From Tessaracoccus sp. OH4464_COT-324 (GTDB taxonomy: Bacteria > Actinomycetota > Actinomycetes > Propionibacteriales > Propionibacteriaceae): 64,000 bases of DNA. The stretch is taken from assembly GCF_003932855.1 (NCBI RefSeq), contig NZ_RQYZ01000003.1, positions 1 through 64,000 of the forward strand, given 5' to 3'. Positions 57,443 through 64,000 of this stretch are shown piece after piece. A model generated the notes under the pieces. That model did not search any database and had not been told where the DNA came from. It was given only the letters and a program-made list of their open reading frames with translations. A program made the position numbers and the translations under genes. The stretch's first letter is position 1. Each line of letters starts with the position of its first letter.

Positions 57443-59692
57443 ATGCACCCTCACTGGAGACCTCGACCCATCAGAAGATGGCTGGCTAAGTGGCGGAATC
57501 AGCGCTCTTTCCGACTTCGTGTACTGGGAAGCGGGTTTTTTCTGCTCTGGGCCCTCACTTTGTTCGGGGGTTTTCTCCTCGTAGTGTTAAACTTTGAGGA
57601 GCTAGCTGCCTGGATGAGAGTTGCCTTCTTCGCGAGCCTGTCTCTCGTGCTGCTGGGTTCGCTTCTCTGGACGTATTTCGGCCTCAGGGCTCTAGTAAAC
57701 TGGGCTGACTACGCCACCTTGGGCATCGCGGCCCTGCTCACCACAATGTTGGCGGTTCTCGGCTATCGAGAGACATTCAACCGTCCGGATTGCTACTCGG
57801 CAGAGATTCCGTACTTCTCCCACGCCTACTACGCGGTCCGATTGCTCTTTGGGGAGCATTACGAGGGCTGCGCCACCACGGTGCCCACCATCCAGTTTGC
57901 CCGGCTGATGGCACTGGCCGTGTTGACTTTCTTGGCGGTGCGAGTGCTGCTTGAGGTGACTCAACGGCAGTGGACCAACACGCGGGCGGTGTTCGCGAAC
58001 AAGGTGGTGCTCCTCGCCGGACTGAATGAGAACTCGCTACCGTGCATTCAGCAGATGGCGGCAAACTATCCGAGGACTCTCATCGTGCTGCTGGAGCGAG
58101 ATCTGGAGCATCCACTGCTCGGTCAGGTGAGCCGCTGCGGGATTCGGGTTCTGCCCGGGGACATCACCAACAACCCCCGCGATCTGAAACGGCTGAGGCG
58201 CACCATCCGCCGCTGGCCGTTCTCAAAGAAAGTAGCTCTGAGAGCGGCCTATCTGCTCGACGACAACGACTACACCAACATGCTGCGCGCCGAGATACTG
58301 GAGCAGCAGCTGGGAAAGTTTCCCCACGACTCAGGGCACGTCGGCCCGCCGCCGCGCATCATCGTGCGCATAGACCGCTACCGGCACGCGCGTTTCTACA
58401 CGGCCGAGCAGGTGAAGGACTGGGACCAAGCCAAGGAGGAAATGGAGTCGGCCCAGGACGGCGACTCGCAACCCCAGATCTCGACCGAGGGAGGTGATTC
58501 GCTGCGGCCTCGCGCGTTCAAGGCCACTGTCGGCCTCACACAGCTCACCGCCCAGGCCCTCGCCCAGCGGATCCTGGAGGTCGGCCGTCCGGAGCGCACC
58601 ATCGTCGTAGGAAATTCCGATCTCGCCGACGCCTTCCGCCACGAGTGGCACTTCCAGCACGAGATCGCCAGGAAGATGACGGGCTACCTCACGGGCGGCA
58701 AGGAGGACGAGCCCAACACGGGGCAAGGACCCGACAAAGACCAAGAACTCAACACAGGGCAAGAAAAAGAGGAAGTGCGCAAGCGGCGCTCGCTGCTAGA
58801 AAAGGTTTCAAAGATCAAGCCGCCCGTGTTCGTCGACGACGTTCCCAGCCGCGACCAGTTGACGCTCTGGCGCAACTCTCCGGGGCGAACGGCTATTCTC
58901 CTCACCGGGGATCCGGACGAATACGACCTTTCGGATCTGGAGCGCCGCACACAGTGCTTGGCGGATTCTGAGGTCCAGATGTTCGTCCCGAGGGCGGGGA
59001 TGCGCGGAATCGCCGAAATACCGGTGATGGGCAGGCTGTACTTTTACGGCCCGACTCTCGGCGGTGGTAACCCTCAGGAGGTGCGCAACGCCGCCGACAT
59101 CGACTCCTCCGCCTACACCCCCAGCCCGCTGGTGGGAATCGTCCAGGACTCGTGGCTGCGCGCCGCACGCATCATCAATGATTCCTATCTGAGCACAGAT
59201 TTCGTGAAAACCTGGGCCGAGACCAACGAGGAGGACCGGGAGAACACCCTCCGTTCCCTCTGGAACACGCTCAGCCTGTTCTCCGGCCCCGATTGTCGCT
59301 GGGTATCCGAGGGACCCGGCACGGAGATAACGGATGGCAAACTAGATTTCCTCGCCCCCAAGGAGCACGACAGCTGGTGCAAATTCAGGAGAGCCAAAAA
59401 CTGGGCGCTGGGCAGCGAGAAGGATGTGCGCACCCTGACCAACCCGCTGCTGATTCTCTGGAAAGATCTAAGTGGAAATCCCGACAATCAGCTCAAGCAC
59501 GAAGAGGTGAAACGCAGGACCCGTGAGGCGCTGAGGCGCAACATTGAGGTGCTCGGGGCGCTCGGTTACCGACCGCAGCTGGTGCAAAGCAAGCCGCAGC
59601 CAACAGCCGCTAAAAATGGCCAGGGCGCGGCAGAGGCTAGCCCGGCCGCAGAAGCGGAAAACACGACGCGGTCCGAAGCCGCCGAAAGTTGA
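57443..59692 (+). CDS. Membrane TrkA-N/RyR-domain protein, channel-like, in the CRISPR locus
   Basis: 749 residues from MHPHWRPRPIRRW; AGCGAGGA lies 4 bases upstream. A basic N-terminus, three membrane helices (about 26-50, 57-80, 88-108), a re-entrant-like stretch (YYAVRLLFG, about 129-137) and a fourth helix (about 152-172) resemble an ion-channel pore. Two Rossmann/TrkA-N-like domains follow (VVLLAGLNENSLPCI near 188-202; TIVVGNSDLADAF near 386-398). The C-terminus is a RyR domain: VQDSWLRAARIINDSYL (about 567-583), then EHDSW, LTNPLLILWKDL and a final ALGYR (about 642-709), then a low-complexity tail. It looks like a ligand-gated channel or transporter. It ends 4 bases from the convergent cas2 gene. 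Confidence 0.78.
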   Translation: MHPHWRPRPIRRWLAKWRNQRSFRLRVLGSGFFLLWALTLFGGFLLVVLNFEELAAWMRVAFFASLSLVLLGSLLWTYFGLRALVNWADYATLGIAALLTTMLAVLGYRETFNRPDCYSAEIPYFSHAYYAVRLLFGEHYEGCATTVPTIQFARLMALAVLTFLAVRVLLEVTQRQWTNTRAVFANKVVLLAGLNENSLPCIQQMAANYPRTLIVLLERDLEHPLLGQVSRCGIRVLPGDITNNPRDLKRLRRTIRRWPFSKKVALRAAYLLDDNDYTNMLRAEILEQQLGKFPHDSGHVGPPPRIIVRIDRYRHARFYTAEQVKDWDQAKEEMESAQDGDSQPQISTEGGDSLRPRAFKATVGLTQLTAQALAQRILEVGRPERTIVVGNSDLADAFRHEWHFQHEIARKMTGYLTGGKEDEPNTGQGPDKDQELNTGQEKEEVRKRRSLLEKVSKIKPPVFVDDVPSRDQLTLWRNSPGRTAILLTGDPDEYDLSDLERRTQCLADSEVQMFVPRAGMRGIAEIPVMGRLYFYGPTLGGGNPQEVRNAADIDSSAYTPSPLVGIVQDSWLRAARIINDSYLSTDFVKTWAETNEEDRENTLRSLWNTLSLFSGPDCRWVSEGPGTEITDGKLDFLAPKEHDSWCKFRRAKNWALGSEKDVRTLTNPLLILWKDLSGNPDNQLKHEEVKRRTREALRRNIEVLGALGYRPQLVQSKPQPTAAKNGQGAAEASPAAEAENTTRSEAAES

Positions 59693-59696
59693 AGGC

Positions 59697-59978
59697 TCAC
59701 AGCGCGGCCCAGAACAGCGCCGCCGGCCGCAGGTCGCTTTGGCCAAGGCGGATGGCGGCCTCCCAGCAGTTGGCGCATTGGCGGGCTAACCACAGCGAAT
59801 CGGTGTCGGTGTCGATGACTTGCAGGGCCCGGCGTTGCAGCTCCGCCAATTCGTCGTCGTCCACGCTGAGCAGGAAAACGGACTTCTGGATTCTGTCGCC
59901 GTGCACCTGCATCATCGCCGCAAGGCGGGTGCGGCGATCGTCTTCCCGCACGTCGTAGGCCGCCAGAATCAACGCCAT
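59697..59978 (-). CDS. cas2: CRISPR adaptation protein Cas2
   Basis: 93 residues from MALILAAYDVREDDRR, with the typical first-strand Asp9 (AAYDV), a central QKSVFLLSV strand and the ferredoxin-like fold length. It bridges Cas1 dimers during spacer integration. The start lies inside the last codons of the RT-Cas1 gene (10-base overlap), so they are translated together. The same frame is open upstream, but that part is a shadow of RT-cas1. Confidence 0.88.
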   Translation of the reverse strand: MALILAAYDVREDDRRTRLAAMMQVHGDRIQKSVFLLSVDDDELAELQRRALQVIDTDTDSLWLARQCANCWEAAIRLGQSDLRPAALFWAAL

Positions 59979-61816
59979 GACAGGCCCGTCCATTCGACGT
60001 CGGGATTCATGATGCTCACCATCAGCCGCATTGCCTGCCGGTAGATGTGCCGACGATAGCTGCCCGCATAATCCGGCAGCGCGCCTTTCACGAATCGGTT
60101 CAACCGCTGCTCGTAGGCGGTGAGAAGCGCCTCCTTGCCCGCTTTGGTGAGCAGCACGCCGTCGGTGTTTTCCTTGCGCGCATGCTGCGGGCCGAACCGG
60201 CCTTGGCGGGCCGCCTGCATCACCGCCTGGTCGACGATGAGCGGCCGGAACTCCTCCAGCAGGTCGAGCGCGAGGCTGGGGCGGCTGCCCTGGCGGGAGT
60301 GCAGGAGGCCGATGCCGGGGTCGAGCCCTGAGGCGTGCAGGGCGGTGACGCATTCGCCGAGCAGGATGGTGTACAGGTAGGAAAGGGCCGCGTTGAACAC
60401 GTCGCGCGGTGGCCGGCGGGAGCGGCCCGTGAACCGCAGCTCGTCGGGTGCCAGCAGGCCCAGCGCCTTGAAGTATTGCGCGGCGGCCGCGCCTTCTATG
60501 CCCATGATTTCGCTGGGGCTGGTGGCGTCGGCGAGCATCGGGCGCAGCGCCTGGATGGTGTCGATGGCGGCGGCCACATCGTCGCTCGCCTCCGAGCGGT
60601 TGAAGCGCAGCAGGACGGTGCGCTGGTTGTTGATCTTTGCGCGGATGAATGCGCGGGCCAGTTCGAGGCCTTTGGGGGTGTCGCGCAGGGCGAGTTGCGC
60701 GTCGAGCCGGGCGGGCCGAAAGGGCTGCGAGGCGCTGTGCAGGCTGCCGAGGTAGTTCCCGGAGCGCGAGGCGAAAACCACATCGACGTCGGTGCCCATC
60801 GCCCAGGAGCGCGCGCCCACGCTCAGCCCCACGGAGCCGAATAGGACGATTCTGCCCACCTGCCCGGTGGGCACATCGATCTTCACCTCGTCCTTCTTGT
60901 CCTGCACGGTCAGCCTGCCGGATTTGACGCGCACCCGGCCGCCCTGCACGGCGGCGTAAACAACCTTGTCTTTCGGCTCCCGCACCCGATGCTCGGGAAT
61001 CACCGGCGGGTAGCGGGTGCCGAAATCCTCGCCCAGGAAAGTGAAACCCTCCTCGTAGGAGCGGACCAGCGTTTTCTTCTCCCCCAATTGCATCCCAATC
61101 TCCTTCAGCTTGGCCTCGGCCAACCGTCTCGCTCTCCCCGCCTCCCGCTCGCTCGTGGCACCGACGACGAAATCGTCGGCGTAGCGCACCACGGGGAAAC
61201 CCCTACGCTGCAATTCCTCGTCCAGGTGGCGCAGCACCAGGTTGCACAGCAGCGGGGACAGGGGGCAGCCTTGCGGCAGGCCGGGAATCTCGTGCGCCCC
61301 GCCCGAGACGGCGGTGCGGCGGTGCAGCAGCGCGTCCACCAACTCGATCACATACTCGTCGCGCACAAACAGCTTGAACTCCGCCAGCGCTATTTCCTTG
61401 TCGATGTTGGGAAAGCAGTCGGACACGTCTGCGCGCAGCGCCCAACCGTAGCCGGAATCGCGCATGAGCACGACGGCCTGCACCGCGTCGGGCACCCCGA
61501 GCCCCGGGCGGTAGGCGTAGCTGGCCGCACCCAATACCGGATCGATCACCGGGGTGACTCGCTGCAGGATTGCGCGGGCAACAATCCGATCCGCAACCCC
61601 GGGAATATGCAGCTGGCGCCGCTTCTTATCCGGCAGCACAAAAGGCGTGAGCATCGCGGGCCGCCACGAATGATCCGCCAGCTGCTGCGCGAGCGTTTCC
61701 AGCTCTTCCGACGCGTTCTGCGCAAACCTGCGGGTGCCGTAGGACAACATGCCATCAGCGGCGTCCTCAGCCTCCAAGCGACGCCAAATCGCGCACAATT
61801 CGTCTATCTTGAACAA
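59969..61816 (-). CDS. cas1: Reverse transcriptase-Cas1 fusion
   Basis: 615 residues with TTG start at 61816, chosen because GGAGGGAGG ends 8 bases upstream; the frame extends to 61852. The N-terminal reverse transcriptase (about 10-260) resembles group II intron enzymes: RADVSDCFPNID (Asp130), GLPQGCPLSPLLCN and the catalytic YADD (212-215). The C-terminal Cas1 (about 285-610) has its metal ligands Glu441 (GIEGAAAAQYF), His506 (GIGLLHS) and the acidic RPSLALDLLEEFRP. Both domains look intact. Such fusions can take spacers from RNA and typically accompany type III effectors. It is coupled to cas2 and transcribed in the direction inferred for the array. Confidence 0.95.
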   Translation of the reverse strand: MFKIDELCAIWRRLEAEDAADGMLSYGTRRFAQNASEELETLAQQLADHSWRPAMLTPFVLPDKKRRQLHIPGVADRIVARAILQRVTPVIDPVLGAASYAYRPGLGVPDAVQAVVLMRDSGYGWALRADVSDCFPNIDKEIALAEFKLFVRDEYVIELVDALLHRRTAVSGGAHEIPGLPQGCPLSPLLCNLVLRHLDEELQRRGFPVVRYADDFVVGATSEREAGRARRLAEAKLKEIGMQLGEKKTLVRSYEEGFTFLGEDFGTRYPPVIPEHRVREPKDKVVYAAVQGGRVRVKSGRLTVQDKKDEVKIDVPTGQVGRIVLFGSVGLSVGARSWAMGTDVDVVFASRSGNYLGSLHSASQPFRPARLDAQLALRDTPKGLELARAFIRAKINNQRTVLLRFNRSEASDDVAAAIDTIQALRPMLADATSPSEIMGIEGAAAAQYFKALGLLAPDELRFTGRSRRPPRDVFNAALSYLYTILLGECVTALHASGLDPGIGLLHSRQGSRPSLALDLLEEFRPLIVDQAVMQAARQGRFGPQHARKENTDGVLLTKAGKEALLTAYEQRLNRFVKGALPDYAGSYRRHIYRQAMRLMVSIMNPDVEWTGLSWR

Positions 61817-62130
61817 GACTGCCGCCTCCCTCCAAAGCAGCACGACGATCAATCATCAGACTAATGCCGAAAACAGCTTTACGCGCGCGATTCGCGAAAT
61901 CGTGCAAACCGGCCACATAACCTGCTGCCAAGACGGGGCCTCGGGACACGCCCACATCCGACGTCCGTAGCCACCACCCACCACACTTGGCGTCCCGGAA
62001 AGAGACCCACACCGTCGCGAGCGCCAAACTCACAACATCACCAACCCAACCAGTCGCCCTTGGACGACACCACGAGCAGACCGCCACTCAGCGGAATCCA
62101 CTAGGCGGGCAAACACAGCCCCGGGCCAGT
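61817..62130. other. Gap between RT-cas1 and the array
   Basis: About 310 bases with no protein-like frame and no further repeat copy. It should contain the RT-cas1 promoter on the minus strand. Because the array's decayed end faces it, it is not the leader. Confidence 0.5.
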
Positions 62131-62167
62131 CGCTCAACGCACTTTGTCGTGCGGGGTCGTCGTTGAC
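62131..62167 (-). repeat. Degenerate terminal CRISPR repeat
   Basis: A 37-base unit that differs from the array consensus at five places (positions 1, 2, 3, 8 and 29). It is separated from the first full repeat by a normal 35-base spacer. Decay of this kind marks the leader-distal end of an array. Confidence 0.88.
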
Positions 62168-62202
62168 TTCGAGAACAAGGACGGATCGCGCACCGTCCAG
62201 CT

Positions 62203-64000
62203 GTTTCAATGCACTTTGTCGTGCGGGGTCATCGTTGACACGCATGCTCACGCATGGGCTACTCGGGCACAGAGGTGGTTTCAATGCACTTTGTCGTGCG
62301 GGGTCATCGTTGACATGAGGGGATCGAGGGTTTCGACGGCACTCCTGAGTTTCAATGCACTTTGTCGTGCGGGGTCATCGTTGACTGCTCGCCATAATCG
62401 AGGCCGCCCGGGCAGCGGGGTTTCAATGCACTTTGTCGTGCGGGGTCATCGTTGACACATGCGCGTTGACGGCGAAGTCGTGAACGACTACCGTTTCAAT
62501 GCACTTTGTCGTGCGGGGTCATCGTTGACCGGCAACGTCTTCGGCTCCGCGACAATGACGGCGTGTTTCAATGCACTTTGTCGTGCGGGGTCATCGTTGA
62601 CTGGGACGAATTACCAAGCTCGTCGATAGTTTTGTTTCAATGCACTTTGTCGTGCGGGGTCATCGTTGACGAGAGCACAAGCACATCTCCGTTGACTTGG
62701 AAGGCGTTTCAATGCACTTTGTCGTGCAGGGTCATCGTTGACTTTCAAACAGAAAAGCGACTCGCGGGGAGTTCACCGTTTCAATGCACTTTGTCGTGCG
62801 GGGTCATCGTTGACTTGGAACCTGGACAAGGTTACCTGGGTTCCCGGGCTGGTTTCAATGCACTTTGTCGTGCGGGGTCATCGTTGACGGGAGGTTACTT
62901 TCCTCTACCGCGGGATCAACCGTGTTTCAATGCACTTTGTCGTGCGGGGTCATCGTTGACATGAGCGAGCCGATGACGCGAGCAGAGGTGCTAGGTTTCA
63001 ATGCACTTTGTCGTGCGGGGTCATCGTTGACCCAAAGGGGCAGCCGCTCGGAACCGCCGCGATGTTTCAATGCACTTTGTCGTGCGGGGTCATCGTTGAC
63101 ACCAGCGAGAGCTTCATCCAGATCCTCGTCCGACGTTTCAATGCACTTTGTCGTGCGGGGTCATCGTTGACGCGGGTCCACGGTCACCAAGTGGCCCTGG
63201 AAGGTTTCAATGCACTTTGTCGTGCGGGGTCATCGCTGACTTAAATACTATTTTCTTTGCTGATCTGCGATTAGTTTCAATGCACTTTGTCGTGCGGGGT
63301 CATCGTTGACGGATGCGAACGCATTCAAAAGGCCCTGCCCTACCTGTTTCAATGCACTTTGTCGTGCGGGGTCATCGTTGACACCAGCCGCCCGAGCACC
63401 CCTGACGGTTGGGGGTGGTTTCAATGCACTTTGTCGTGCGGGGTCATCGTTGACCGCGGTCCTCGCTGGAGTGGTGGTCGGACTGTGCGTTTCAATGCAC
63501 TTTGTCGTGCGGGGTCATCGTTGACGACTGATGTCCACCATGTCGCTGACCATCATCGCGTTTCAATGCACTTTGTCGTGCGGGGTCATCGTTGACAGGC
63601 GGTCCAGGCACTCCTCCCTGAGGGCTGCGCCGTTTCAATGCACTTTGTCGTGCGGGGTCATCGTTGACCTCAACAGCGTGCTTTAAGTCAATGCCAATTT
63701 TTTTGGTTTCAATGCACTTTGTCGTGCGGGGTCATCGTTGACCTTAGGGTTCCAGTGAGCTTCATCGCCTGGTTTGAGGTTTCAATGCACTTTGTCGTGC
63801 GGGGTCATCGTTGACTCGCCCAGGCGAGCGGTCGGCGAGCAGGGCGCTGGTTTCAATGCACTTTGTCGTGCGGGGTCATCGTTGACTCGAATGCGAGAAG
63901 ATCCGGATCAATCGCCTGAACGGGTTTCAATGCACTTTGTCGTGCGGGGTCATCGTTGACCTGGGATCGAGGTCGATTGGTACCGCTCCGGAAACGTTTC
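62203..64000 (-). CRISPR. CRISPR array, 25 full 37-base repeats, continuing past the window
   Basis: Full repeats start at 62203, 62278, 62349, 62420, 62493, 62565, 62634, 62706, 62778, 62852, 62924, 62995, 63064, 63135, 63204, 63274, 63346, 63418, 63489, 63560, 63632, 63706, 63779, 63850 and 63924, and a 26th begins at 63996. The plus-strand unit starts GTTTCAAT and ends GTTGAC, with a GCAC/GTGC hairpin at positions 9-22. Read on the minus strand it ends ATTGAAAC, the usual crRNA 5' tag, so transcription is leftward from a leader beyond 64000. Spacers are 32-38 bases. Only two repeats vary: 62706 at position 23 and 63204 at position 33. Confidence 0.98.

Noticed and set aside
62144-63959. 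Several 60-150 residue open frames across the array with repeating MSCGVIVD, FNALCRAGSSLT or MHFVVRGHR blocks
   Set aside because: They are translations of the CRISPR repeats and spacers, not genes.

Overview
This window looks like chromosome from a high-GC Gram-positive actinobacterium. The evidence is GC-rich codon use, the actinobacterial form of LigA, a cydAB/cydDC cluster, an MMPL-YhgE/Pip exporter pair and GTG/TTG starts. A propionibacterium-like host is my guess from overall style and is not proven.

Region 1 (1-30.4 kb) is a hybrid polyketide/non-ribosomal peptide gene cluster, nearly all on the minus strand and read right to left: membrane protein, flavodoxin, PKS1 (KS-AT-KR-ACP), PKS2 (KS-degenerate AT-ACP), NRPS1 (C-A-T-C-A-T), PKS3 (KS-AT-KR-DH-T), NRPS2 (C-A-[MT]-T-C), type II thioesterase and an FMO-like flavoenzyme. 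Stops and starts overlap by 4 bases at four junctions, so the genes are translationally coupled. An Sfp-type phosphopantetheinyl transferase lies at 29.7 kb. Hand-read adenylation codes suggest Gly, Ser and (with the embedded methyltransferase) N-methyl-Gly. The likely product is a short ketide-Gly-Ser-enoyl-sarcosine compound released by a terminal condensation domain. I do not recognise it. Transposase remnants lie on both sides (1-186 and about 37.2-38.3 kb), and the cluster reads as less GC-rich than its surroundings.

Region 2 (30.8-37 kb) holds a TetR regulator divergent from an MMPL transporter with a degenerate ABC-ATPase-like tail, coupled to a YhgE/Pip membrane protein. This is a plausible export/resistance unit for the cluster product.

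Region 3 (38.7-54.7 kb) is ordinary chromosome: a membrane protein, aldo/keto reductase, PEBP-like protein, PPK2 kinase, a BlaI-type repressor with a probable operator in front of cydAB, a lipoprotein, cydDC, an orphan AbiEi-like protein, a glycosyltransferase and ligA.

Region 4 (54.7-64 kb) is a CRISPR locus: cas6, two divergent genes whose products combine Rossmann/TrkA-N-like and RyR domains (one soluble, one membrane-anchored), cas2, a reverse transcriptase-Cas1 fusion, and an array of 25 full repeats that runs off the right edge. Repeat polarity and a decayed repeat at the left end indicate transcription on the minus strand from a leader outside the window. No effector (cas10/csm/cmr) gene is present here. 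The RyR/TrkA-N pair inside an RT-Cas1 locus is the best candidate for a poorly described system.
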